From Pseudopyrenochaeta lycopersici (taxonomy: Eukaryota; Ascomycota; Dothideomycetes; Pleosporales; Pseudopyrenochaetaceae): a DNA stretch of 64,000 nt. Under the pieces are notes generated by a model. It ran no database searches, was not told the origin of the DNA, and was given only the letters and a program-made list of their open reading frames with translations. Shown here piece by piece: positions 1-10,955 of this stretch. Made by a program: the position numbers and the translations under genes. Each line of letters opens with the position of its first letter. The stretch's first letter is position 1. The DNA lies in the NCBI GenBank assembly GCA_003313425.1, contig NHZP01000008.1:558001-622000 (forward strand). The letters are read 5' to 3'.

Positions 1-1829
1 GGCTCCTCGCAATTGTGGGCATGATGGGCCGAATTGAGTTGCATCAAAAATTCCTTGTGTTCCAGCACGTAACGTATCATTGAGAACCGAGGGTTTGTAT
101 CGTGCCGATATTGACGCGTACTTGAGGTTCCTGAACTGGATTGTGGATGTCGAGTGGTTCCCGCGCAGCGAGCACCTCAATGTGGGGTGCTCAAGGACAG
201 CTTTGGCTGCGGACATTATTCCTCCGTCCACTTTGCCTAAGCCGCAAGACGAAATCTGTGTATGGGATACGCAGCAAAAAAGTATTTGAAATAGTCCGAT
301 CGTCGCACATTACTTCCTCAGGGTTCCTGACGTGAGTTTCTGAGAATAGAGTGGGGAATGTGGGGCATTTACCTCGGAAGCTCGAAGCATCTTAAACGCG
401 ACAATTCACACCTCAATAATAACTTCTAGAGAAGTGGGGTTCGATCGCTGATGAGCATGTCAGCACATGCGATGATGTTGTACACACGCTTACACGAGAT
501 AGCATGACGAAGCCAGAGCATCGCTAACCTAAAGCTGATCTCGCGTTAGTCTTAATTTTAGACTACCTATCTACAGTGTTCTAAAGCTATTCGGGCTGCT
601 TTAAAGATTTTATTATCATCAAGACTTACCTAAAGGTCTTCAATTACCTATCGCTTCAATTACCTATTGAAGCAGGAGCCTAAGGTTTGTAAGGACTTGA
701 GCTGTCCGGGTTGCTCTGTGAGGATCATGTAGAATTTTGGTTCTGGCATCTCCACTCCAGCTATCCCAAAGCCTGTCATGTCTCAAACTCTGAATCATGA
801 CCTATATCGAGCATAGTTACGCTTTCATACTGGTTTCATTGAAGACCTACTTGATTACTTTGCTTATGATTTCCAAATGTCCACCGAACTGTAATCCTGT
901 TCTCTAGAACCAAAATATCTGCTTCGTAGATTCCATCATATACTTGGCAAGCTCTTATTTCGCTCTCGCCTTTGATGACAGAAGGATTCAGCCTACATAT
1001 GAGACTGTGTGCATGACAGAAAGATGAAGAAAGTGAGAAGGCGACCGAAGCGATGGCGCAACTGCGCGCGCTAAAAACACGAGGGCACATGACTTCGGTG
1101 TTGGTTCTCGGGACATATCCATCCATCTCCGTCCACTTTGAGGATCTACTGCTGTGGTCATCAGCAACGGAAAATTTGTAACAACAGTTTCTTACTGTCC
1201 TATTTCACTGTTAACAGATCGACTAGTCAACTAGTCTCTTGTGTAGTCGAAGGGCGCGTCATAACCGAGCGACTCGCATTTCAGCGTCGACATGTATTTC
1301 CCTGCGTATGCGGCTCTGCTATTAGAAATGCACGACTTCCGGGTGTGGTAACAGATTTAATCAACTCTGTTACGAGCGCTTGCACCCATATACGAGCAAA
1401 GATGAAACAGCTTGTCAAAGTCTTCCCCACGATCGACTGAAGTCGACATTTCCATTCCCGAAGATGCGATCCCCGGTATCCGATCAAAATACTCGAATTT
1501 GCAATTAGTGCTGCAGGTTTTTCTTGTTCGGAGCCGAATCAGATCCAAGTTTGGCCTGAGGCCCATGTTTGAGCTGCGGTCAGATGGCTGGCCTGCTGAG
1601 GGCCGGACTTCGACGTCTTACGGGCCCAATTTATATCGCTGCGGGGCCATGCCATTTCCACGTGTCGGGTATTACACAGGTCTGGGGCTTGGTTCCAGGT
1701 ACCCAGATCGATGGAAAAGCTGGATCGTAGCGCTCCAGCGGCTCGGGAACCTGCGTCTTCACAAAAACCCAGTGACGCCCTCCTTGACTAGTCACCGACA
1801 ACTTTGAGTACAGGAAAAATGCTTCGAAG
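1..1829. other. Intergenic region, no supported gene
   Basis: Short ORFs occur on both strands but none shows a recognisable domain, a good intron structure or family-like sequence. The 540-700 part is AT-rich with many stops in all frames and carries a 14-bp direct repeat. An inverted repeat (7-bp arms, 2-nt centre) lies near 1217-1232. The last few hundred bases should hold the promoter of the membrane-protein gene that starts at 1830. Confidence 0.5.
638..667. repeat. 14-bp direct repeat in AT-rich stretch
   Basis: The motif cttcaattacctat occurs at 638-651 and again at 654-667, separated by two bases. It lies inside an AT-rich, stop-dense block of about 150 bp that differs from its surroundings and may be an old degraded element. 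No transposon ends or coding remnant could be confirmed. Confidence 0.5.
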
Positions 1830-3006
1830 ATGAACTTCACACCATCAACTAGGATGGTGACATTCAGAGACATCACAGTAAGTCCCAAACCCGTCGATGT
1901 CATCTAATTTTCTCACTCGGTGGCAGATTGTGATGTGGACGTTGGCCAGTCTTTGCATTTTGCTCACCGTTGGTCGGTATGCCATTCGTTATCGGGTGTC
2001 CCTACGGTTCTACAAAGATGACTTTGCTCATCTCTGCGCTCTCGCATGGCTTATCATCTTCTGTGCAATCACCCAGGCCATGTTCGCGCCAACGCATGTA
2101 ATGCTCAGAAGTCAAGTATTGGGAATGGTACCGCCTCCAGCAACTATATCAGAGTTCTGTAGGTTGCAGACAGCGCAAGGGGCTACCTTCTATCTTCTCC
2201 ACTGGACAGTCAAGCTTGCTTTCTTGCTCTTCTACCGAGAGTTGTTCTGGGTGTCGCGTACATTCATCCGCGCTTGGTGGTGGGTTGCGACTTTTGTATT
2301 GTTAGGGCTCGGTGTTGCCCTCGCAGGTATCATGACACAGCGCGGCCCGATAAATAGGATGGACGATCCAAGTAAGTCTCCTTCTGATTTGTCTCAGTTT
2401 CGAGCTTATGGTATTAGCTATATGTGCTACGCATAATTCATATCAGCAACAGGCCCGCATTTACATTTGCGTGGCCAATGTCAGCACCGACCTAGCTGGT
2501 GAGTTCCTGTTTAAGCTTGGTGATTCTTTAGTTGAGCTAACAGAATAGTAATGCTTCTCCCTCTGGGCATATTGAAAAAACTCCGCATCCGCAAGACTCA
2601 GAAAATAGGCCTCGTACTGGTCTTCTCCGTCTGTCTTTTAACAATAGCACTGGAGCTCTTCCGCTTCGTACGTAATCTTACAGGTGATGAGACAACCAAC
2701 AACGTCCTTTACGCAGTAATCAACGCGAACCTCACCGTCATCATCTCATGCACACCGACATACCGGTCGCTCTGGAAGCTCTGGCAGAAATCGAGGAAAA
2801 GGGCATCTTCGGGCGAAAGCTCGTCGGAGGGGTATGCTCGAACTGGAAAGAGCATTCAGAAGCCGGTGATTGTTGAAAGCAGTTTCTTCTGGTCAGATGG
2901 TATCGGTGAACCTGCAGTCCCACTTCAAGATCTTAATCAGAGCCGATCTTGTGGCAGTCTGCAGCCTTTACAACCTGTCGCTAGGCCTCCATCCTATAGG
3001 CCATAG
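1830..3006 (+). CDS. Fungal rhodopsin-like integral membrane protein
   Basis: Predicted 343-residue polytopic membrane protein of the fungal rhodopsin-like domain family (PF20684 type, the membrane portion seen in Pth11-like proteins). Exons by splice sites: 1830-1877, 1927-2371, 2418-2498, 2549-3006; all three introns are 46 to 50 nt GT-AG and phases close. The ATG at 1830 is chosen because a tiny first exon splices directly into the first membrane helix. About seven hydrophobic helices can be seen, from residue 17 to about 268, with the usual Cys before the fifth helix and a Pro-Thr-x-Arg-ser-leu segment after the last. A hydrophilic Ser/Pro tail of about 75 residues follows. Ligand and role are unknown; a receptor or sensor function is inference only. 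It ends 235 bp from the convergent esterase gene. Confidence 0.85.
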
Positions 3007-3241
3007 TACAGGTTGGCAATCTCCTTCTATACACTTACCAAAATTGCAATTCCAACCATGGCATTTTAAGATAGAAACGCTTAATAGGCTTGATAGATTG
3101 CAGTCCAAGTTTTCCTGACTGTCAAGCTGAATTGGTAATTCAAACGCGCAAAAGCAGTCTTGCAGTTGATCAAAAAGGTAATCAGTCGAGAGGTATGGTG
3201 TATGGACCGAACCATAGAAATGCTATACATCTCCATTACTC

Positions 3242-4456
3242 TCAACTCAACTCCTCACCTAATACCACTTCCCTCGCCCTCCCCTCCTCCACCTCAGCAC
3301 CCAACAACCACCCAAAGCCCCGCACAATATCCACCCGTGCCGTCCTAGCCACTTCAAGCGTGGAAAAGATATCAGGGAAGGAGTGCGGTACTCCCGAGTA
3401 CGCCATCAGCGATACATCAACACCAGCATCCTGCAACGCATACGCATACACGATGCCATCATCGCGCATAATGTCCATGCCTGCGACATGCACAAGCGCC
3501 TTGGGCAACTTGGACACGTCGAATTCCGGCGTCGCGACCAGCGCATTGTACAGTGGAGATGCATAATCCTGCTCGTAGAATCCAAAGAGTGCCGATACGG
3601 CTTTGTCGTTGATGAGCACCGAGTCTTTATTCTGCACCCACGACATACCCCAGATATCCTTGTACTTGCCTGCCGTCTCTACAAGCGCAGTAACTCCTTC
3701 CTTCGCCGAGTCAACATGGCCCAACGCCGGAAAGCCGAGCCAGTGCCCCGTAAGTGCAGGCTGGAGACCTTCGTCTACGCTCCGGCGCGCCAGGACAGCC
3801 GCGAAATTCGCGCCTGCAGAGTTGCCGCCCACCACGAAGCCTTTTGCCGGGTCTGCAGCTAGTGACGTAGCGTTGTGGGCGCACCACTTCAGCACGTCGT
3901 ACGCATCTGTGACACCGACGGGGAACTTGTGGTCGGGTGCAAGGCGGTACGAAGGGCATATGACGACGGCGTTGAAGAGCTGGGCGAGTCCGCGAGCGTA
4001 AGGTAGCATGCCTTCTGGGTGGCCCATGACGAAGCCTCCGCCGTGGTAGAGGACGATGAGGGGGCCGGGAGGCGCATTGATAGGGCGACACACGAGGGCG
4101 CGCGATGTCCATGTTGAATTGGGAACTGGGATTTGTATCTCTTTCTCTTCTACAGCTGATGGCGGAGGACCGAGGGCATCCCTCATAGCTTGAGCGGTAA
4201 CTTTCTCTCTTCTATCGAGGATTTCAGACGGGTCATTGAAAGGCGGGACAGGATTATGTTTAAGAAACTGTTTTCATAGTCAGCTACAGCCTGCAGCGTA
4301 CTTTAATTCTTCAACCGAGAATCTCTGAACTGTGTTTCCATTTGTTTATTAGGAAAAGAAATAACCACCAACCTCTTTCACCTCATCAGCCATAATGCTC
4401 AGTCCCCGAATCTCCTCCACCGACATGCTGATCCCGGGCGTAAACGGCACTGCCAT
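3242..4456 (-). CDS. HSL-family alpha/beta hydrolase (esterase/lipase)
   Basis: Probable carboxylesterase of the hormone-sensitive-lipase-like (alpha/beta hydrolase fold 3) group, about 369 residues. The oxyanion-hole motif HGGGF is present, followed by the nucleophile elbow GNSAGA, an Asp in the DIMRDDG segment and a His in VPHSF near the C-terminus: a complete catalytic triad. Exon 1 is 4373-4456 and exon 2 is 3242-4267. The acceptor at 4268-4270 is secure because an in-frame stop lies just upstream; the donor after 4373 is weak (gttggt), and one codon group earlier (gtgaaa) is an alternative. The start at 4456 gives a short N-terminus; an upstream in-frame Met at 4606 is possible but adds unconserved-looking sequence. 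No signal peptide, so probably cytosolic. Substrate unknown. Confidence 0.85.
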
Positions 4457-4748
4457 TGCTGCGTGTTCCAAAGAACCTTCTCGTGCGTGATTATGAAAGG
4501 CAGATATATCGAAGTCTGGAGAACAGCGATGCGGAAGTGGCACTGTATATACCCCCAATTGGCACTCTCGGGTGATATTATGTGGCAAGGGGGGGGATGT
4601 AAGCATGCATAAGGAGTCCCGGGATTCAACGAGCGAATCAGTGTTGGTCAGGCTATGACGGGCTGGGAAAGGAACTTTGCATGCGCTTCATGGAGGGGAA
4701 CTGTGTAAGCTGATATATTTCGTAACATCATTTTCGTGATGCGCGTGT

Positions 4749-4831
4749 GGAACCTAAAAGTTCGCTCGTCATCTACAGGAAACTAAACCTTCACTCGTGA
4801 TCTATATGAACCTAAAAGTTCACTGGTCAAG
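4749..4831. repeat. Three imperfect 29-30 nt tandem units
   Basis: Units begin at about 4749, 4779 and 4808. The first and third share aacctaaaagttc followed by a cact/cgct and ggtca/cgtca segment; the middle one is more diverged (aactaaaccttcactcgtg). The block lies immediately downstream of the oxygenase stop codon, in its probable 3-prime untranslated region. Confidence 0.65.
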
Positions 4832-4929
4832 CTTTCGTGAAACACCCCTAGATGAGTAGGAAATCGTCACCATGCCGTCCTTCCCAACCTGCCCATCCTC
4901 CTTATCCGTCATCCCTACATGATTGCATA

Positions 4930-4944
4930 TAACCCTAACCCTAA
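4930..4944. repeat. Short interstitial telomere-like motif
   Basis: The 15-bp stretch taaccctaaccctaa contains two full copies of the CCCTAA telomere hexamer plus flanking partial sequence. It sits 15 bp beyond the oxygenase stop codon. Such short copies are common chance or promoter-factor sites in fungi; it is not a telomere. Confidence 0.6.
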
Positions 4945-4958
4945 TTCCATTCCCCAGA

Positions 4959-6997
4959 CTACTCCTCATCATCTTCGTCCTCTCCAAACTCAACACCGTA
5001 CTCCGCACACACGTCCCAACGATCTCCTTTTGCGCTCTTGGACACATACTTTGTGAATCTAAGAACTCCCCTATCCCTCAGCACAATCGCCATGTTGTTC
5101 CATGCTGCAGGCTGGCTGAAAAGGATCCCATCGTCTTCGTCGTCGCCTGCAGATTTGTAGATGGCAGGGTCGGCTTTAGCCTTGCGGCGCTGGCCAGCAC
5201 CTGTGGAGGTTGAGGGCTCAGCGGAGGGAATTGTGGGATGGTCGTCGTCTTCGCCAGCCATATACATTTCGTAGCCGCCAACTTCTTCTTCAGGTTTGGG
5301 TTCGGGGACTTTTGATTTTCCATTCTTCTTGCTCTTGCTGCTGTTGCCGTTTTGTTGTGGTTCTTCTACCCCTTCCTCTGGCTCTTCATCCTCATCGCCC
5401 CAACCTCTGGACGGTGTAATGCCGAGACATACTTCGAGCTGTGGATCTTCTTCTTCGTATGCTGTGGCGAGGGTGTAATCAAGGCCACGACGAAAGCGGC
5501 GCGCAAAGATGTTGCTTTTAGTGAGCGTGATGCCAGTGACGAGCGAGATCCACTTCATGAACGCGGGATGAGGGAAGAGGATGTCGACGAGGTCGTCGTA
5601 GGCTGTCATACCGTCGTTCTCAGGATGAGGGGTGGTAGGTATGGGTTGGATGGCCTGTCGATACAAGAAGCGATGCTTGTGCGGTGGGCGCGCAACGCCA
5701 ACTTTCGACTCATTGTAGCATGGGCTGGCTGGTAAGCTGGGATTTTCCTCACGATCTTTCGATTCGAGGTATGTCCTCAGTCGCGCAGAGAACTTGTTAG
5801 ACAAGAACTCAGCAAGCCTTAAAGAGGATTCATCTGAGAACATCCTTGAGAGCTCCTCGACGGTGTCTGGCGTAAGGTAGTTTGGGTTCATGTACTTGAT
5901 GAGGAAGTCGATATCGTTCTCAGTCAGCTCATCATCTTCCTGCTTTGCCTGCTCCTCCCAGTCAGGATTGTCAACCCACTGCGATTGTGGCTCATCGAAG
6001 ACATCAGCCTTCCCTCCCTGTAGCTGGGCCAGCGAGCTTTTCTCTGCCAGGCTCTCTTCAAGACCCTCCTCATAGCCCTCTTCGCCTTCTTGCGGGATGT
6101 GGAACCAGCCACTGATGGCCATGCGAATGCGGCCGCCATCCGCTTCTGCTTTCTCTTCCAACCCTCGCCTGTACACCTCCTCGACATCGTGGAAGCTCTC
6201 GCCGGGCTGGACGGTGAAGAAGGAGAGCTGGTTCCAGGCGGGAGGTATCGAAAGGGAAAAGTCGGGCTGTGGTACTTTGACTTGGTCGCCGTCTGGTGTA
6301 ACCAGTTGCTCAGTGGGGTACAAGCGCAGTGCGCCACCCCACTCTGCCTTCCATGGGATATCGGGGTCTAATAGATACAGAATCCAGCTCACGCGCCGAC
6401 TCCCAATGACATCGTCATGGCAGAGCAAGTGGCAGCCTGGTGTGTAGACATTCTACCCCGCATCAGTATGTGGCTTATAGTATATAGTTCTGTGTAACCC
6501 ACCACGGCCATGTCCGTCTTGACCCCGCTCAAGGGCCCTGACTGTGTTATCGAAGACAGATACTTGCGAAACGCCGATGAGTAGAGCGAATCGCGCAATG
6601 TGAGTAGCGACGGCAATCGCTTGAGGGCCGAGTCGTCGAGGCCATCGAGATTGGCCAAGTCGCCAGACTGGTGGATCTTGTAGATATCCGTCTCCTTTGG
6701 GGTGAAGGAAATGTGCTCGCGAATTTCATTGCGGACGTTACGGAGAAGTTTGTCGTCGACGAGGTTTTGGATTACTGCGTGCTTGTAGCTGCGAGCTCAA
6801 TTAGCATGGCACATTAGTAGGTATTAAAAAAATAAAGGTGCATACGGCTGTGATTGTGCATAGTAATTTGTGTATCCATCGAGCATCTTGCTATCAAAGA
6901 GACCTTTGCGGAAGTTCCCATGCGCCTCGTCGTCCGAAATGGCTCTCTTCTTCTTCGCCTTGCCGTTGGCGGGCGACGCATTCTTGCGCTTGGCCAT
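4959..6997 (-). CDS. Ofd1/Tpa1-type 2-oxoglutarate Fe(II) oxygenase
   Basis: Predicted 643-residue prolyl 3,4-dihydroxylase-like oxygenase. Family members (yeast Tpa1, fission yeast Ofd1) hydroxylate a ribosomal protein or regulate oxygen-responsive transcription; the role here is by homology. Exons: 6846-6997, 6503-6788, 4959-6452, with introns of 57 and 50 nt. The iron ligands are visible: H158 and D160 in CHDDV, and H234 in GESFHD, followed by the 2-oxoglutarate-binding R256 in RMAISG. The C-terminal half is the second, degenerate double-stranded beta-helix domain, interrupted by long acidic and Lys-rich low-complexity stretches, and ends in an acidic tail. The basic N-terminus (KRKN, KAKKKR) could be a nuclear signal. 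Start at 6997 preferred; an in-frame Met at 7024 adds nine residues. Confidence 0.9.
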
Positions 6998-7855
6998 TGC
7001 AAAGGATGACAGCGAGAATGTCACAATGCGGAAGCTGACTCTGGTCTGCGAGAGGCTGCGTGCGGGTATTTGATAAGTTTTGTTGGAGATAAATTTCCGT
7101 CGGCGGAAGCTCTGTACATCGCCGATGGACTTCTCTCACACCACTCTCGCTCCACCCTAGACTACCATGTCCACTACCATGGCAAACTTTCTTTCTCCAC
7201 GGACCCGTCTACTAACCGTCTTCACCGATCAGACACCTCGCTTGAGGCATGGCTGTACTTGCTTGAGCACGATTTGAAAGGCGCCACAATTGCTTTCACG
7301 TTTCGCAACATGTTTTTCGCTTGTGCGGAGGGGAATGTACTCCGGTTGGCTGGAAGCAAGCTCCCGAGGACGGCAAGGCGTGGATAGCGCTGAGTTTAAT
7401 CCTTACAGTAGTCCTCATAGACTTTGCGAGCTGCCATGTTTCGTATTACTTTTAATTTCTTCGGGACTACACCATGGATCATGTGGGACATTCCGGGGGG
7501 CGGAAAACTCCGTATGCATGCCATCACTTGTGTGGGGGAGAGCAGGGAGCGTGTGGAGTGTAATGGTGATTATATTGTTCTTTGTGGGATTGGTCTGTCA
7601 ATGGGTATCTTGAAAACAAAGTCCGACATGACGGCTTCACACGCACACAGGCCTTTGCCAGCAGTTGAAGTCTACGGCATCATTGGCCAAGGCGTCGGCC
7701 TCAATAGCGTTTGCATTGTGTTCCTCGTCCCTCGCCTGCACCCAATCAAGATGCCGTGCTTCTGCTGCTTCAATATCCAAGCCTGATGCATAGATTGCTC
7801 CTTCTCCTCTCCTGGTGATTATCAAGGATTCGTAATGCTCCAGACTTCAGCCTAC
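6998..7855. other. Intergenic region, no supported gene
   Basis: Short ORFs on both strands (the longest about 120 codons) carry no recognisable domain, and no splice pattern joins them into something family-like. The left part should be the oxygenase promoter and the right part the 3-prime untranslated region of the dynactin subunit gene. Confidence 0.55.
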
Positions 7856-9154
7856 CTAGCTACCCATGGCTAACTTGGCCACCTTCTCCTCCAGCATCTT
7901 GACGTCGTTGCCTACAATCTTGATGTTGTTTACCATGGCCGCCTCGCTCTTTTTAATATCCTTCTCTACAATCTCTAGTTGCCGTTCCCACTTCTTGATC
8001 TCGTCTTCTTGCCGCGACTGACGGAGCTCCAGTTCAGACAGCACTTCATCAGCTTGCCATGCACTTGTGTGCACGAGACGCAGCGTGCGGAGTCGCTCAA
8101 GCACCAAGGGTATGATAGGAGCGAGCTTGTCGATCGAAGGTAAAGCGCCGTAGAGAGCGTTGATCTTTGCCTCTTGGTCTGGGTAGGCGACCGCCTTAGT
8201 CTCGCCGTCAATTGAGCCGGCACGTGAGGCCTCTGTTCGTACTTCTTTGAGGTGTTCGGCATCTGCCGTGAGCTTCTTGATCTGCTGCGTGACTGCATCG
8301 AGATTGTTTGTTGAAGCGTCGCCAATTAAGCCGACGGTTTGCTCCAACCTCGTCAAGGTAGTAAAAACTGGAAATGGTGCCTTGTCGCTCAACTCTGGCA
8401 TCGTGTTCCCGTTCAGCCCCAGGTTGTTTTCCAATTGAGTGATTCGTTTATCAAACTCGGCCGCCTGGCTCAGAACGTACTCGAGTTGATTCTTCTGGAC
8501 TTGGGTACCAGGCAATGGCGGCTGATTCGCAATAGCCTTGCTGATTTTGGGGCTCGGTTTGAAGGGCTCGTAGCTGTCAAATTTCTGTACGGTTCGGTCG
8601 AGTATCGCTTCCGCACCTCGGGCGCCACCCTTGTGCGCTGCGTATATTGTGTCGACTTTGGCTGCAATTATTTCCAGCATATCCTTGGGGTCTTGCTCCT
8701 CAATCTTGGACTTATCCCCAGCGTCCACCCTCCGCTCATACTCGGATTCTAGACTTGCCAACTCCCTCTTTATCCGCAGTAATTTCCTCGCGAAGCTCTC
8801 TTCTTCCTCATCGCTATCGTCTCCTAGGATTTCGCCCCGCCGCCGCCGCCGGCGTTGGGTAGATGTGCGGTACGATCGACGCTGTGCAGTGACATTATCA
8901 GAGAAGTCGACGCCGCGGGCATCTATGCGCGAGGGCTGGAAGCGATTGCGGGCCTGGTCTGTCTGTAGGCGCTGGTGGCGGACCGCGGAGCCGTCAACAT
9001 CATCATCCTCGCTGTCGTCGCCATCCGACTCGGAAACGACGGTTGAGGCCTGGACCGTAGAGACATCCTCGGCGAGATCCGGGGTTTCGTAGATATCGGG
9101 AGCCGTGTCGATGCCAGGGAGGTTGTCGTACTTTGGCCTTGATGCCTCAGACAT
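7856..9154 (-). CDS. DCTN2: Dynactin subunit 2 (dynamitin, p50)
   Basis: Single-exon gene for a 432-residue dynamitin. Dynactin is the cofactor complex that links cytoplasmic dynein to cargo; p50 builds the shoulder that holds the p150 arm on the Arp1 filament, and in hyphae it serves nuclear and vesicle transport. The N-terminus has the family signature: a PKYDNLPGID-type peptide followed by a DIYETPDL segment. Then comes an acidic linker (about 40-60), and predicted coiled coils across most of the rest, with heptad-like patterns around residues 120-160, 230-300 and near the C-terminus. The Met at 9154 is used rather than the upstream in-frame Met at 9175 because the conserved peptide begins right after it. 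It lies between the oxygenase and ARPC2, all on the same strand. Confidence 0.92.
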   Translation of the reverse strand: MSEASRPKYDNLPGIDTAPDIYETPDLAEDVSTVQASTVVSESDGDDSEDDDVDGSAVRHQRLQTDQARNRFQPSRIDARGVDFSDNVTAQRRSYRTSTQRRRRRRGEILGDDSDEEEESFARKLLRIKRELASLESEYERRVDAGDKSKIEEQDPKDMLEIIAAKVDTIYAAHKGGARGAEAILDRTVQKFDSYEPFKPSPKISKAIANQPPLPGTQVQKNQLEYVLSQAAEFDKRITQLENNLGLNGNTMPELSDKAPFPVFTTLTRLEQTVGLIGDASTNNLDAVTQQIKKLTADAEHLKEVRTEASRAGSIDGETKAVAYPDQEAKINALYGALPSIDKLAPIIPLVLERLRTLRLVHTSAWQADEVLSELELRQSRQEDEIKKWERQLEIVEKDIKKSEAAMVNNIKIVGNDVKMLEEKVAKLAMGS

Positions 9155-9478
9155 GATGGCGAGGAATAACAACAAGGGTTTGCAGTGGTGTTGGATCGTT
9201 GCTCATTTGGTGAATTACCTGGGGGTAGCAATTGAGAACGCGTCAATGTCGGTCGCGACCAGCGAATATGGTCTGTGCACCACCATCTGTGTTCACTCAA
9301 ATCACATGCAAGTCACGGGTTCGTATATAAGTATTTCAATGGGGAGTCTCTATAGTTCCACTGGTCACTAGCTTTCTGATTCAACCTTGCTCAATTGCTG
9401 TGTTCTTCAGCGAGGGTAGCGAATGAGGTACCCGAGCATCATTCGTCTATCGTTTGGAAAATGTCCCTTTATGCTAGT
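9155..9478. other. Intergenic region between dynamitin and ARPC2
   Basis: This 324-bp gap holds the dynamitin promoter and the ARPC2 3-prime end (both genes read left). No ORF or conserved element stands out. Confidence 0.5.
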
Positions 9479-10637
9479 CTATGCTTGAACCCTGAATGTG
9501 CGGCCACTGGCTGTCTTTCGTTCCTTTTCCTCAGCTTCAGGTCGGGCTCTACGGAGGACTACAATTCGTCAGCATTCGAACTCGAATGACTCGTTCACTG
9601 TTCAACATACCCTGGAGGAAGTCGGCTGTCCGCTTGCGCATTCTTGAGTGGATGAATGCCTTGGATGCTTTGATGTGGTAATGGAAGTAGTCTCTGAAGG
9701 TTTGAATATGTGAGATGACCTCTGCGCGCCGTTGCTTTGTGAGATGGCGAGGAAAGAGAACTGGTCTTGTTAGCAAGTGGCAAGAAGGCATGAGACGAGG
9801 GACTTGCCAAAGGTAATGTAGCCAATGTCGGCAGAGCCAGAGGTATCGACTCCTGGGATGCCCTGTAGCTCCAAGGGTGGGTCGTTCCTGAAAAGCACTT
9901 GCGGTGCGTTCTGAATAGCTCTCCGTCTGGCATCGACAAATTCCTGAAGGAAGACTTTGCCAAATATCCTGTCTGTCTCTTCTCTAAAGACAGTGGAGAA
10001 AATAACGGTAACTCTGTCGTGGCTGGCCTTGACATATATGGCTTCCTCCTCTCGATAGTGAATTGCGCGCACTGCGCCTCCTTCAGCGACACCCTGGGGC
10101 GCCGATTCAGATGTGTACTTTGAAGCCTCCTCTTGTAGCTCATGGAATTCATCAAAGGCCTGTTCAAAGGGCGCGGCCATGGCATTTCGCTTGAGGAGGG
10201 AGATGCGCCGGACCAGGTCATCTTTGCCCTCTGTGTTCTGTCAGCACTTTGCCGCAGTTTGTCCTAGAATTGGACGTACCCTGGTCTTCCGGGAGGTTCT
10301 CTAGGTCGACCAGCACCGAGAAGTCGTAGCCTGACTCCGGAGCCACGATATACGGCCCATATTCGCGCTCGAGCACACTCTGGGCGCCGTACTGGACCAA
10401 TTCCTGGTAGCACTTGATGCGCAATGAGACTAATATCTTGGTCTTGCTCTCGGGGGTAGAGATATGGAATGTGACGCCATCGAAGTCGGAGACGACCTGG
10501 TCAATGTTTGCGGGAGCTCCTCTGTGTGCTGTTAGCTACCTGCTGCGGAGCGGAAGACAGCGGGGTAATGCACACCCAGCGAAGCGGTCCTTGAGGAGGG
10601 ACTCGATGAGGACGTTTTGGTAGTCGAGGAGCAGCAT
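9479..10637 (-). CDS. ARPC2: Arp2/3 complex 34 kDa subunit (ARPC2)
   Basis: Predicted 318-residue p34 subunit of the actin-nucleating Arp2/3 complex, which builds branched actin at endocytic patches. Five exons: 10576-10637, 10280-10521, 9808-10230, 9611-9760, 9479-9558. The N-terminus [10 protein letters not shown], the central [19 protein letters not shown] segment, and the C-terminal [15 protein letters not shown] and [11 protein letters not shown] segments match the family throughout. The third intron (9761-9807, 47 nt) has a GC donor (gcaagt) rather than GT; using it restores the conserved YITFVLFPRH junction, whereas reading on gives an unconserved end. The gene is divergent from UTP12, with 318 bp between the start codons. 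All five exons are intact. Confidence 0.95.
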
Positions 10638-10955
10638 GGTGGCTGTTCAGCTTCTGGTGGGCGGGCAAGGCGTGGTAAGGCGGGGAGCTGGCGAGTGCGC
10701 TGATGCGGAGGCCGGAGGTGTGCTGTGATGTTGGAAGGTGGGCCTGGTGTGGCTTGTGCAGTAGCGCAGTTCTGTGGGGTTGCCCTGGCCAAAAAAGTTT
10801 CGGCGAGAGGTGAAGAACACGACAACCCGTCCATTGCCCGTGGCGCATAGCTACAGACCCTAGCACGACAGTGGAAGGAGATGGTGCATTCGCTATAGAG
10901 CTCCTTGAATCTCTCGCCTCGCCTTGTATCCTGGTTTTCAACGTGAAGGCGCACA
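10638..10955. promoter_or_regulatory. Shared promoter region of ARPC2 and UTP12
   Basis: This 318-bp interval separates two divergent start codons, so it must hold both core promoters and leaders. It is GC-rich toward ARPC2. I found no clear TATA box or long palindrome. Confidence 0.6.

Larger units (their letters stand above)
4457..4958. other. Intergenic region with tandem repeats
   Basis: This holds the promoter of the esterase gene (reading left) and the 3-prime end of the oxygenase gene (also reading left). It contains three imperfect 29-30 nt tandem units at 4749-4831 and a short telomere-like CCCTAA run at 4930-4944. No gene is supported here. Confidence 0.6.

Noticed and set aside
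836..1126. Minus-strand ORF of 96 codons
   Set aside because: No domain and no neighbouring exon; composition is consistent with chance.
7424..7786. Plus-strand ORF of 120 codons in the oxygenase promoter region
   Set aside because: No family-like motif, and a competing minus-strand ORF overlaps it.
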